DNA from: JBPOFM01 sp051252455
GTDB taxonomy: Bacteria; Bacteroidota; Bacteroidia; Flavobacteriales; Flavobacteriaceae
Length of the DNA stretch: 64,000 nt
Reading direction: 5' to 3'
Assembly: GCA_051252455.1 (NCBI GenBank)
Contig: JBPOFM010000008.1
Span: 135,776 to 199,775 of the forward strand
The position numbers and the translations under genes were made by a program. Position 1 is the stretch's first letter. Each line of letters starts with the position of its first letter. The notes beneath the pieces are model-generated. The model made no database searches and was not told the origin of the DNA. It saw nothing but the letters and a program-made list of their open reading frames with translations. Shown here in pieces: positions 54,498 through 63,682 of the stretch.

Positions 54498-56870
54498 ATG
54501 AATATATCTATTAAAGTTTTATTGACATTTTTCTTATTTCTACCGCTCGTAGTTTTATCTCAAGAAAAATTCACAATAAGTGGAACAATTACCGATATAA
54601 GTAGTAATGAGACACTCATTGGTGTCAATATCATTTTTCCAGAGGCACAAACTGGCACAACCACCAATGAATACGGCTTCTATTCCATCACGCTTCCTGA
54701 AGGCACCTATAAACTCCAAGTGAGTTATTTGGGATTTACAAGTATTTCTGAAACCATGATACTTACAGAAAATATAACCAATAATTATAAACTATCCGAA
54801 GCCTCCGAAAGTCTAGACGAAGTCATCATTACTGAAAATATTGAAAAACTCAACATCAAAAAACCGCAAATGAGTGTCAATAGTTTGACGATCGGTACGA
54901 TTAAACAAATCCCTGTGGTGCTTGGCGAAGTAGATGTCATTAAATCCCTTACGCTATTGCCAGGTGTGACCAATGCTGGTGAAGGCGCTTCAGGATTCAA
55001 TGTTCGTGGTGGTGCAGTGGATCAAAACCTAATTCTTTTGGATGAAGCGACAATCTTCAATTCTTCCCATCTATTTGGTTTGTTTTCGGTATTTAATCCC
55101 GACGCCATAAAGGATCTAAAATTATACAAAGGTGGAATCCCTGCAAAATACGGTGGACGTGTGTCTTCTGTATTAGATATCTATCAAAAGGAAGGCAATA
55201 GTAATGACTTTCATCTCAATGGCGGGATTGGTTTAGTATCAAGCCGATTATTAGCTGAAGGCCCTATTAAAAAAGAAAAAGGAGCATTTTTGTTCGGTGG
55301 CCGAAGTAGTTATGCGCATCTATTTTTACCGTTGTTTGACATAGATAATATTGCCTATTTCTATGATTTAAATACCAAGTTGAATTACAAAATCAATGAT
55401 AACAACAATATCTACCTTTCAGGTTATTTTGGACGCGATGTATTTTCGATTTCGGATAGTTTCGAAAATACATACGGAAATACAGTCGTAAATTTTAGAT
55501 GGAACCATTTGTTTTCTGACAGATTATTTTCAAATGCATCTGTTATCTACTCGGATTATTATTATGGTTTGAAATTGAATTTTGTTGAATTCAATTGGGA
55601 TTCAGGTATCAAAAATTTCAACTTCAAATACGACCTAAAACATTATATCAGCAATAAATTCAAATTGGAATATGGATTGAATAGTATGTACTACAAATTC
55701 AATCCTGGCGATATTCAGCCTTCTACTCCTACTTCTGGCCTGAATCCGTTTAAATTGACAGACAAATATGCCTTCGAAAATGCTGTGTATATTGATGCCG
55801 AACATCAATTATCTAACAGCCTAACTGTCAGCTATGGACTCCGATTGAGCTCATTTTTAAGATTAGGACAAGAACTTAACGTTTATGAAAATGACAATCC
55901 CATTGTATTTAATGAAGCGCTTCAAATTTATGAAAAATCAAACCCTATTGGAACAGAAACGTTTAAGCGAAGTGACGTCATCAAATCATTTGCGAATCTT
56001 GAGCCAAGGCTTGCACTAGCCTATCAGTTAAATGACTATTCCTCTGTCAAGGCAAGTTATAATCGGATGAGCCAGTATTTGCACCTACTATCCAATACAA
56101 GTTCACCTACGCCATTAGACGTTTGGACACCAAGTGGAAAGTTCGTAAAACCGCAATTACTCGATCAATTTGCCATTGGATATTTTAGAACGATCAATGA
56201 CAACAAGTACTCTTTGGAAATTGAAAGTTTCTATAAAACCATCCAAAATCGTATTGATTATATTGATGGTGCGGACCTAATTGCCAACAATGCCATAGAA
56301 CAAATCATCTTAAATGGAGTAGCCAGAGCCTATGGATTGGAAATATTATTCAAAAAAAATGAAGGCGATTTTCAAGGTTGGATTGCCTATACACTTTCAA
56401 AATCAGAACAAAAAACAGAAGGACGCACACCAACCGAAACTGGAATTAATAACGGAGATTGGTACCGAACACCTTATGACAAAACGCATGATATTTCCAT
56501 CACAGCTTCCTACAATTTCACAAAAAAATGGATCTTTAGTTCCAACTTTTTACTTCAGACAGGACTTCCTACCACTTTTCCAAACGGACAGTATGTGTAT
56601 AACGGCATTACCATCCCAAATTATGAATCAAGAAATTCAAGCCGACTACCTAGCTATCATCGATTGGATCTATCAGCGACTTACAAACCTGAGCCCGATT
56701 CCGAAAAACGATGGAAAGGCGAATGGGTATTCAGCGTGTATAATGCCTACAATAGAAAAAATGCTAGTTCGATAACATTTAGAGAAAACCGAAATACTGG
56801 AGTGAACGAAGCCAATCGATTGGCTATTTTTGGAATTATCCCGTCAGTCTCTTATAATTTTAAATTTTAG
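54498..56870 (+). CDS. TonB-dependent outer-membrane receptor with CarboxypepD_reg-like domain
   Basis: The 790-residue protein has a signal peptide (residues 1-21, ending LSQEK), an N-terminal carboxypeptidase-regulatory-like beta-domain (about 25-105), a plug (about 120-230, GFNVRGGAVDQNLILLDE and GGIPAKYGGRVSSV) and a 22-strand-type barrel ending in F (ISYNFKF-like SYNFKF). It is SusC-like in outline but shorter than true SusC and paired with a DUF4249 lipoprotein instead of SusD. The ligand is unknown. The partner starts 3 nt downstream. Confidence 0.92.
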   Translation: MNISIKVLLTFFLFLPLVVLSQEKFTISGTITDISSNETLIGVNIIFPEAQTGTTTNEYGFYSITLPEGTYKLQVSYLGFTSISETMILTENITNNYKLSEASESLDEVIITENIEKLNIKKPQMSVNSLTIGTIKQIPVVLGEVDVIKSLTLLPGVTNAGEGASGFNVRGGAVDQNLILLDEATIFNSSHLFGLFSVFNPDAIKDLKLYKGGIPAKYGGRVSSVLDIYQKEGNSNDFHLNGGIGLVSSRLLAEGPIKKEKGAFLFGGRSSYAHLFLPLFDIDNIAYFYDLNTKLNYKINDNNNIYLSGYFGRDVFSISDSFENTYGNTVVNFRWNHLFSDRLFSNASVIYSDYYYGLKLNFVEFNWDSGIKNFNFKYDLKHYISNKFKLEYGLNSMYYKFNPGDIQPSTPTSGLNPFKLTDKYAFENAVYIDAEHQLSNSLTVSYGLRLSSFLRLGQELNVYENDNPIVFNEALQIYEKSNPIGTETFKRSDVIKSFANLEPRLALAYQLNDYSSVKASYNRMSQYLHLLSNTSSPTPLDVWTPSGKFVKPQLLDQFAIGYFRTINDNKYSLEIESFYKTIQNRIDYIDGADLIANNAIEQIILNGVARAYGLEILFKKNEGDFQGWIAYTLSKSEQKTEGRTPTETGINNGDWYRTPYDKTHDISITASYNFTKKWIFSSNFLLQTGLPTTFPNGQYVYNGITIPNYESRNSSRLPSYHRLDLSATYKPEPDSEKRWKGEWVFSVYNAYNRKNASSITFRENRNTGVNEANRLAIFGIIPSVSYNFKF

Positions 56871-56873
56871 ATA

Positions 56874-57686
56874 ATGAAAAAATACCTTTATATATTTATC
56901 TTGTTGATGACATTTTCTTGTGAAGACGTCATAGATGTTGAGCTCAACAACGCGCCTCATAAACTAGTCATTGATGCGTCCATCGATTGGATAAAAGGAA
57001 CAGACGGCACTGAACAAAACATTATACTCACCCAATCTGCGCCTTACTTTGACACCACTGTACCGCCCGCAACTGGTGCGCAGGTCACTATAACCGATAG
57101 CAACAATACCATCACCACTTTTCAAGAAGTTGGAACGACTGGTAACTACAGGACGTCAACATTTATTCCTGTTCTTAACGAAACCTATACACTAACGATA
57201 ATCTATAAAGGTGAGGTCTATTCTGCGACCGAAACCTTAAAGTCAGTTGTAGACATCGACTATGTGGAACAACGCAATGATGGCGGATTTTCTGGAGAAG
57301 AAACAGAATTAAAAGCATTTTATACCGATCCGGCAAATGAGGAAAATTATTATTTCTTCGAATTTATAAGCGATATTCCAGAAATCCCATCTCTTGAAGT
57401 CTATGAAGATGAATTTACTAACGGCAACACCATATTTGGATTTTATACAGAGGAAGACTTGACAACTGGTGATGTAGTCATTATCAGAAATCACGGGGTT
57501 TCGGAACGATTTTATAATTTTATGTTTATTTTGCTTCAACAAAACAATGAAGAAGGTGGCGGACCGTTCGAAACGCAACCTGCAACCGTAAGAGGTAATT
57601 GCATCAATCAAACGACACCGAGTAATTTTCCATTAGGATACTTTCGTCTTTCAGAAGTTGCAGAATTAATTTATACTGTAGAATAA
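56874..57686 (+). CDS. DUF4249 lipoprotein, partner of the TonB receptor
   Basis: The 270-residue protein has a lipobox (LLMTFSC, Cys16) and the DUF4249 start EDVIDVELNNAPHKLVIDA. The family is found beside TonB receptors in Bacteroidota and probably acts as a surface lid or ligand-binding lipoprotein (inference). Several Cys and an acid-rich middle region are visible. It begins 3 nt after the receptor stop, so the two are one operon. Confidence 0.88.
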   Translation: MKKYLYIFILLMTFSCEDVIDVELNNAPHKLVIDASIDWIKGTDGTEQNIILTQSAPYFDTTVPPATGAQVTITDSNNTITTFQEVGTTGNYRTSTFIPVLNETYTLTIIYKGEVYSATETLKSVVDIDYVEQRNDGGFSGEETELKAFYTDPANEENYYFFEFISDIPEIPSLEVYEDEFTNGNTIFGFYTEEDLTTGDVVIIRNHGVSERFYNFMFILLQQNNEEGGGPFETQPATVRGNCINQTTPSNFPLGYFRLSEVAELIYTVE

Positions 57687-57691
57687 TTTGG

Positions 57692-57824
57692 GCGTTACCC
57701 ATATGTCGCTTCTCGGCGACATATGTGTCGTGCTGTCCGCTGTATCTTTTTATCCCAAGGAATTTAGGATAAATAATTAAGTTCTTAATTGGCATAAAAA
57801 GGATGCCGCTTCCATCACTAACGC
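57692..57824. repeat. Inverted-repeat element (MITE/REP-like) between DUF4249 and murQ
   Basis: Terminal GCGTTA (57692-57697) and TAACGC (57819-57824) are inverted. Inside are a perfect 10-bp hairpin CATATGTCGC/GCGACATATG (57700-57709/57716-57725), a near-inverted pair ATCTTTTTAT/ATAAAAAGGAT (57744/57794) and AATTAAG/CTTAATT (57775-57781/57784-57790). It resembles dispersed intergenic repeats I recall from Flavobacteriaceae, unverified here. It contains no transposase. Confidence 0.6.
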
Positions 57825-57839
57825 AGACAAAAAAATCCG

Positions 57840-57847
57840 TATTTTTG
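57840..57847 (+). promoter_or_regulatory. TATTTTTG -7 box before murQ
   Basis: It ends 4 nt before the murQ ATG at 57852, implying a leaderless transcript. Confidence 0.45.
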
Positions 57848-57851
57848 AATC

Positions 57852-58682
57852 ATGACATTTATTAAAACGACAGAGCAGGATTCCAAATACAATCATCTTG
57901 AAGAGATGAGTGTACACGAATTATTGACCAACATCAATTCTGAAGACCAAACGGTACCTTTGGCAGTACAAAAAGCCATTCCTCAAATTGAAAAATTGGT
58001 AACTGAAATAGTCCACAAACTAAAATCTAGAGGACGCTTATTCTACATAGGTGCAGGTACAAGTGGACGTTTAGGCATCGTAGATGCATCAGAATGTCCT
58101 CCTACATTTGGAGTGTCACAAGACTTGGTCATTGGTTTAATTGCTGGTGGCGATGCAGCCATTCGCAAAGCGGTTGAATTTGCGGAAGATTCCGAAATAC
58201 AAGGATGGGAAGATCTAAAAAAACACAACATCAATCAAAACGATGTCGTTATTGGAATCGCAGCATCTGGAACAACACCTTATGTCATTAGGGCATTGCA
58301 AGAATGTAATTATAACAACATCATCACTGGATGTATTACCTGTAATCAAGGTAGTCCATTGTCAAAAACTGCTCAATTTCCGATCGAAGTGATTGTAGGT
58401 GCAGAATTTGTAACAGGGAGTTCTCGTATGAAAGCGGGTACAGCACAAAAATTGGTGTTGAACATGATTTCGACTGCTACCATGATTCAGCTTGGAAAAG
58501 TGAAAGGTAATAAAATGGTTGACATGCAGTTGAGCAATCAGAAATTAGTCGATCGCGGCGTCAAAATGATCATGTCTGAACTCAATGTTTCCGAAAATGA
58601 AGCACGTCAGCTATTAGAGCAATATAAAAATGTACGTCTAGCCATTCAACATTATCAAAATGAAAGAACATCACACAGATAA
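57852..58682 (+). CDS. murQ: N-acetylmuramic acid 6-phosphate etherase
   Basis: MurQ cleaves the lactyl ether of MurNAc-6-P in peptidoglycan recycling. The 276-residue SIS-domain protein has YIGAGTSGRLGIVDASECPPTFG-type text split over 73-93, GIAASGTTPYV and a Glu in GAEFVTGSSRMKAGTAQK. Length is normal, though slightly short of E. coli MurQ. It overlaps DUF6095 by 23 nt. Confidence 0.96.
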   Translation: MTFIKTTEQDSKYNHLEEMSVHELLTNINSEDQTVPLAVQKAIPQIEKLVTEIVHKLKSRGRLFYIGAGTSGRLGIVDASECPPTFGVSQDLVIGLIAGGDAAIRKAVEFAEDSEIQGWEDLKKHNINQNDVVIGIAASGTTPYVIRALQECNYNNIITGCITCNQGSPLSKTAQFPIEVIVGAEFVTGSSRMKAGTAQKLVLNMISTATMIQLGKVKGNKMVDMQLSNQKLVDRGVKMIMSELNVSENEARQLLEQYKNVRLAIQHYQNERTSHR

Positions 58683-58890
58683 AGAACTTTTGGTCAAAGG
58701 ACTTCAGAATATGGGCATCTGTTTGGTATTGATGTTTTTGGGACCTACGCTTCTTTATATCGCTATTAGTAATCAGGACAAGCCAACCTATCTTTTGGTT
58801 TTAATTATTTCAATCATGGTTTGTTTTCTAGCCATATTCTTTCTTTTTAGAGGTATTAATATCATAATGAAGAGCATGTTCAGAAAGTAA
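58660..58890 (+). CDS. DUF6095 family small membrane protein
   Basis: A 76-residue protein with two TM helices (about 17-36 and 44-65) and charged ends. It is recalled as DUF6095 and found after murQ in Flavobacteriaceae. Its function is unknown. The 23-nt overlap with murQ in another frame indicates coupling. Confidence 0.82.
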   Translation: MKEHHTDKELLVKGLQNMGICLVLMFLGPTLLYIAISNQDKPTYLLVLIISIMVCFLAIFFLFRGINIIMKSMFRK

Positions 58891-58954
58891 ATATACCCAT
58901 TTTACCTTCTAAACGATTGTCACAACGGTTTTTTTAAATGTTTCTATAAAAAAA

Positions 58955-58980
58955 AACCACTGTTATTTCTAACAGTGGTT
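58955..58980. terminator. Bidirectional terminator between DUF6095 and the lipoprotein gene
   Basis: An 11-bp perfect stem (58955-58965 with 58970-58980), a 4-nt loop, A-run before and T-rich after. Confidence 0.88.
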
Positions 58981-59005
58981 TAGTTTAAAATTAAGCTAAC
59001 TTATT

Positions 59006-61726
59006 TTATTGTTTATTCTTTTGGTTGCTGCGTATTCTATCGGCTTCAATTTCTTGAATTGTAGAAATGCTACCTTCAAATTCTCTTCTTTCAGCTTCTT
59101 TAGTCTTCTCAATTGAAACCTTTAATTTATTAGCTTCAGGATTATCAAATTCTTGAGTTCCTTTTGGTCCGGCAGGAGCCCCCGCTGGCACAAAAGTCCT
59201 ATTTGTCAACTGATGACTATTATCAGCCATTCTCGCTGCAATACAATTTACAGTTGCTAAAAATCCTGCATATTGAAATGAACCATCAGATTTAAGTGTC
59301 AAAGTGAGATAACGTCCTGTAGATACCACGGTCTCTCCTTGTAATGAGTATATTCCAGCAGTTCCTGTTCCAGTAAATCCAGTACCAGTCGTATTGGTTG
59401 TGACGACACGCGTAACTTTTCCATTCACATTAGTAATTTCAGGAGCCGCTGTCGTCTGACCATCATAAATTCTTAAGGCGTCATATCCACTTTCTAAATA
59501 AAATACAGTAAAGGGAAGACTGACTTTATTACCTGCTCCTGCATCGATGGTGTATGTATCGTTTCTGTTTGAACCATAATTTGAGTTTCCACCATTATCA
59601 ACCAAAGTGGTACCACAAGCTGGTGTTAAACTGAATACAACTGGTGGTGGTGGATCAGTACAAGTTACATTCAATGTAATGTCCCCTATCCCAGTGGAAC
59701 TAAATCCAATATAACCAGCTACATATATCAGATATGGAGTATTTGCTGCTGCATTAAATACAATTTGTGATTGAGGAGATATTCCTGTTCCTCCATCGTC
59801 ATTACCTCCCACACAGACTAAACCAGTACAGGATCCTGAATAAACCGCCACTTTTGTATCGAATGAACTGCCTATCGTATTTAATGTAACTGCTTTCGCA
59901 GTTGAAGTCGTAAAGCTATACCATACCCCTGGTGAAGTACTGGAAGAGGCTAAAGATGTGCCACACGTTGTTGTTGGTGAACCAACATTTGTTGCACCTT
60001 CATTTGAACCAGTCACTGTGCCACCGCATGCAATTGCAATAGCATTTGTACAAAGATCGTTAGCAGGAGCTGGTGGAGGCGTCATACATGACGCATTTAG
60101 TACATAATTTCCAGTAGCTGTTCCAAATCCTGTTACATAAGCATAATATGTAGTCCCTGGAACTGCTGTGAAAGTTACGAGCGATTGAGGAGAAATACCA
60201 GTTCCCTGATCATTTCCTGTTACACATGTAAATGTGCCGCAACTGCCTGAATAAACTGCTAATTTGGTATCAAAATCACTACCGGCAGTATCCATAGTTA
60301 CGATTTGCGTTGTAGGAACTGTAAATGTATGCCATACACCACCTGCAGTGTTAAATGAGAAGCCTGAACAAGTCGCTGTGGGAACGCCTGTAGTGCTTGA
60401 ATCCACAGTGGTCCCAGAAACAGAGCCACCACAAGCAATTGGAGTTGCGTCAGCACAAAGGTCATTTGCCGGTGGAGTAATCTCGGAAACGTTGAGCGTA
60501 TAAGCTCCAAAATCATCCGAATTATTATAACCAGTTAAATAAAAGTAATAGGTTACGTTTGCCATAGCAGAAAATGTAATTGTTGAAAGTGCTCCAGACC
60601 CACCATCATCATCATAATCAATACAGGTCAAAGAACCACAACTTCCGTTAAAAACTCCCAATACGGTATCAGGATTAGTATTAGGTGCAAAAGTCGTACC
60701 TTCCGTATCAACTGTTACAATTTTATTTGTAGGCGTGATATAAGAATACCAAACTCCTCTACCACTGGTAAGAATAGAACTATTGCTACAACTTGTTGGC
60801 GCTCCAGTATTTGTTGCATTGAGATTAGAACCAGTATAAGTACCTCCTCCCACAGAAATAGCAGTTGCACATGTATCATTAGACACCAATGGACCACTAC
60901 AATCTGAATCACTCATAAAAGTTCCAGAAGAATTTCCATAAGCAGGTGCAGACCATGTACCAGACACTCCAGAGCATGCTTCGTTTGCAGCAGTCCCTAA
61001 ACTGTAAGTATGTGTTCCTGTCCAGTTGACATCGTAACCTAATATGCTAGCCATACCTGAAATATCACAAGTTTCATAAGTGCCATCATCAGTACATCCA
61101 CTTTGAGTCCCTGTTGGAGGTGTTGTATAAATACGGTTATGATAAAATATTTGAGCGGCATACGTTTGATTGCCTGTACCAATCGCCATCACGTTCCATG
61201 TTTTTGGAGTAGTGGGGAAACCACCTGTACCAGCAGTACGCACATAAGTACCTGTAATAGTTGTCAAAGGTGCTCTAGATAGATTTTTTGCTATCAATAT
61301 ATTAGATTCCCTATTATCAAAATTCACGTCTGTGATGCTAGAATTAAGTCCATCTGCATCCACAGAGAAATTTAAAGTTGCATCAATGTTGCTTAAGCCA
61401 GCAGAAGTGAAACGAAGATTACTAACCGTATTATCGGCAGTCAATTTAATTTTCGCGCTTTTCAATTCTACCATTTCACCAGAACTTAAGGTGATTTGCG
61501 CTAGTGCCTCATTCGTTGGTGACAAGGTAACAACGACGCTACCTCTTGTAACACCGTCATTAGTTGAAAACAATCCCTTGTAAACTCCTAAATAAGAGTT
61601 GTCGAATTGATCATCAGCAATTCGTAAGTTAGTATCGTCAGCTTTGGGCTCTTCGAATGTATCTTTGGTACACGAAAAGACAAAGAAGAAAACCACTAAC
61701 ACTTGTAGTAAATTTTTCATTCTCAT
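59006..61726 (-). CDS. Modular surface lipoprotein (3 PPC-like modules plus CUB-like domain)
   Basis: The 906-residue protein has a lipoprotein signal (VFFFVFSC, Cys19). An N-terminal domain of about 275 residues is shared with the neighbouring paralog (NSYLGVYKGLFSTNDG, GSVVVTLSP). Three PPC-like modules of about 130 residues follow, each opening ND(T/L)C and carrying (V)W(Y/H)(S/T)(Y/F) and YSGSCG-like text. Then comes a CUB-like domain (CGTTLVDNGGNSNYGSN, DALRIYDG). The C-terminal 60 residues are charged. No T9SS sorting domain is visible. The function is unknown; adhesion or binding at the surface is plausible. Confidence 0.85.
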   Translation of the reverse strand: MRMKNLLQVLVVFFFVFSCTKDTFEEPKADDTNLRIADDQFDNSYLGVYKGLFSTNDGVTRGSVVVTLSPTNEALAQITLSSGEMVELKSAKIKLTADNTVSNLRFTSAGLSNIDATLNFSVDADGLNSSITDVNFDNRESNILIAKNLSRAPLTTITGTYVRTAGTGGFPTTPKTWNVMAIGTGNQTYAAQIFYHNRIYTTPPTGTQSGCTDDGTYETCDISGMASILGYDVNWTGTHTYSLGTAANEACSGVSGTWSAPAYGNSSGTFMSDSDCSGPLVSNDTCATAISVGGGTYTGSNLNATNTGAPTSCSNSSILTSGRGVWYSYITPTNKIVTVDTEGTTFAPNTNPDTVLGVFNGSCGSLTCIDYDDDGGSGALSTITFSAMANVTYYFYLTGYNNSDDFGAYTLNVSEITPPANDLCADATPIACGGSVSGTTVDSSTTGVPTATCSGFSFNTAGGVWHTFTVPTTQIVTMDTAGSDFDTKLAVYSGSCGTFTCVTGNDQGTGISPQSLVTFTAVPGTTYYAYVTGFGTATGNYVLNASCMTPPPAPANDLCTNAIAIACGGTVTGSNEGATNVGSPTTTCGTSLASSSTSPGVWYSFTTSTAKAVTLNTIGSSFDTKVAVYSGSCTGLVCVGGNDDGGTGISPQSQIVFNAAANTPYLIYVAGYIGFSSTGIGDITLNVTCTDPPPPVVFSLTPACGTTLVDNGGNSNYGSNRNDTYTIDAGAGNKVSLPFTVFYLESGYDALRIYDGQTTAAPEITNVNGKVTRVVTTNTTGTGFTGTGTAGIYSLQGETVVSTGRYLTLTLKSDGSFQYAGFLATVNCIAARMADNSHQLTNRTFVPAGAPAGPKGTQEFDNPEANKLKVSIEKTKEAERREFEGSISTIQEIEADRIRSNQKNKQ

Positions 61727-61911
61727 AATAATTAGTTTTGGATTAATAGTGAGTTAATTATTTAACGTTTTAAATGTAGGAAATAAATTAACAGGTTTTT
61801 TAATTATTATTAACATTTCCCATGAAACGCAAATAAAAACGTTAAAAATTAACAGTGTCACGAAATTATGAGTATAATTATGGACATACGTAATTTTCAA
61901 AGCAAAAAAAA

Positions 61912-61935
61912 GACCACTGTCAAAAGACAATGGTC
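61912..61935 (-). terminator. Terminator after the second modular lipoprotein gene
   Basis: A 10-bp stem with one mismatch (61912-61921 with 61926-61935), A-loop and a long U-run on the minus strand. Confidence 0.85.
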
Positions 61936-61960
61936 ATTTTTTTTATTAAGAAGTCAAAGA

Positions 61961-63682
61961 TTATTTAATTTTCTTGACGGTATTTCTATCGTTTGAACCT
62001 CGGGCGGAAATAACATCCATTGTAAAACCTGGAGTTACCATTAATTCTGGTTGTGAAAAAGCATTTCTCGCACCGGTACAGCTTATGCTTGCTTGATAAC
62101 CAAGATCATTAACACTAATGTCAGAAATAAACAAGACAGTTAAGTAACGGCCGGTTGCTGTAATTGAATCTCCTGACAAATCAGTTCCAGAAAAACCTCC
62201 ATTTTGTCCGCCTCCAGAGGCAACACCATTATCAGATAGATCAATTGTTGCTCCGCCACCTAAAGTATCGTAAAAAATCATTTCATCGTAAAAATCTTCT
62301 AACTGAAACTGCGTAAACGTCATCGTTGCGATATTCCCGGCACCTGCGTCAATATAGTAAACTTCAAATTCATCATTTGAATAATTTCCAGTTGTACCAC
62401 CAGTATCAACGATTGTATCTCCACAGGTGGGAAATGGTGCGCAAGTTACGTTAAGTGTAAATTCTCCAAATTCATCGGCATCATATCCTGTAACATAAAT
62501 GTAAAGTGTCTCACCTTCACCTCCAGAAAGTATTCCCACTTCAGACTCATAAACACCACCATCAAAATCAGCATCGTCATTTCCTGCAATACAAACTAAA
62601 GCTCCACAACTACCTGTGTATACGGCAATTTTTGTATCAAAATCTGAACCATAAGTATCAAACGTCATCGTTCCAGATATGCTTTCAAAAGTATACCAAA
62701 CGCCAGGTCCAGCATCCATATCCAAAGCATCTGTACAATCGGCAGGAGCATCAGAATTAGTTGCACCCGTAGTATAACTGGTGACAGACTCTCCACATGA
62801 TATTGAAGTCGCATTTGCACAAATATCGTTAGTTACCTGAAGCGTAGAACAATCAGAGTCACTTACAAAAGTTCCTGATGAACCTCCATAACTCGGTGCC
62901 GACCATGTACCGCTCACTTCAGAGCAACCCACATTATCATCAGGAAGATAATTATCATAAATATGTGTTCCAGCCCAGGTAACAGCATAACCTAAAATAG
63001 TCGCTGAACCATTAATATTGCAACTATCGTTACCATTGCCTAAATCTGAACATCCACTTTGGTTTGAACTGTCTGTTGTATTATAAAGACGTCCTCCGTA
63101 CCATATTTGTGTCGAATAAGTTTGATTATCTCTCCCAACAGACATTATATTCCACGTACGTCCACTTGTTGGAAATCCCCCTGTTCCTGCCGTACGCATA
63201 TAAGTACCAGTAATAGTATTAAGTGGCGCTCTAGATAAATTTTTAGCAATCAATATATCAGATTCTTGATTTTCAAAGTTCACATCTGAAATAGCTGGGT
63301 TTGCCCCATTACCTTCAACTGAAAAATTAAGCGTGGCTATTTTAGCATTAAGTCCTTCTGATGAAAAACTCAAATTGCTAATTGTATTGTCGACAGTCAA
63401 TTTAACTCTTGAACTTTTGAGTTCAATCATTTCTCCTGAACTCAATGTAATTTGAGCTAGAGCTTCGTTATTAGGAGATACTGTCACTACAACAGAACCT
63501 CTTGTTAGACCATCATTTGTTGAAAATAATCCTTTGTAAACTCCTAAATAAGAGTCGTCATATTGGCTTGAGACCAATCGATCATTGGAATCATCAATAG
63601 CTTTGTCCTCAAAAGTATCTTGAGAACAGGATAAGGCAAAACAAGATAGAAATGCCAAAAAAAGTAATTTGTAAATTTTCAT
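61961..63682 (-). CDS. Modular surface lipoprotein, shorter paralog (1 PPC-like module plus CUB-like domain)
   Basis: The 573-residue protein has a lipoprotein signal (FLSCFALSC, Cys19), an N-terminal domain clearly paralogous to the neighbour (DSYLGVYKGLFSTNDG, LIAKNLSRAPL, TGTYMRTAGTGGFPT), one PPC-like module (NDICANATSISCG, GVWYTFE, YTGSCG) and a CUB-like domain (CGDTIVDTGGTTGNYSN). The CUB part is also paralogous, so this is the same architecture with two modules fewer. It lies 234 bp upstream of its paralog, with its own terminator. Confidence 0.85.
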   Translation of the reverse strand: MKIYKLLFLAFLSCFALSCSQDTFEDKAIDDSNDRLVSSQYDDSYLGVYKGLFSTNDGLTRGSVVVTVSPNNEALAQITLSSGEMIELKSSRVKLTVDNTISNLSFSSEGLNAKIATLNFSVEGNGANPAISDVNFENQESDILIAKNLSRAPLNTITGTYMRTAGTGGFPTSGRTWNIMSVGRDNQTYSTQIWYGGRLYNTTDSSNQSGCSDLGNGNDSCNINGSATILGYAVTWAGTHIYDNYLPDDNVGCSEVSGTWSAPSYGGSSGTFVSDSDCSTLQVTNDICANATSISCGESVTSYTTGATNSDAPADCTDALDMDAGPGVWYTFESISGTMTFDTYGSDFDTKIAVYTGSCGALVCIAGNDDADFDGGVYESEVGILSGGEGETLYIYVTGYDADEFGEFTLNVTCAPFPTCGDTIVDTGGTTGNYSNDEFEVYYIDAGAGNIATMTFTQFQLEDFYDEMIFYDTLGGGATIDLSDNGVASGGGQNGGFSGTDLSGDSITATGRYLTVLFISDISVNDLGYQASISCTGARNAFSQPELMVTPGFTMDVISARGSNDRNTVKKIK

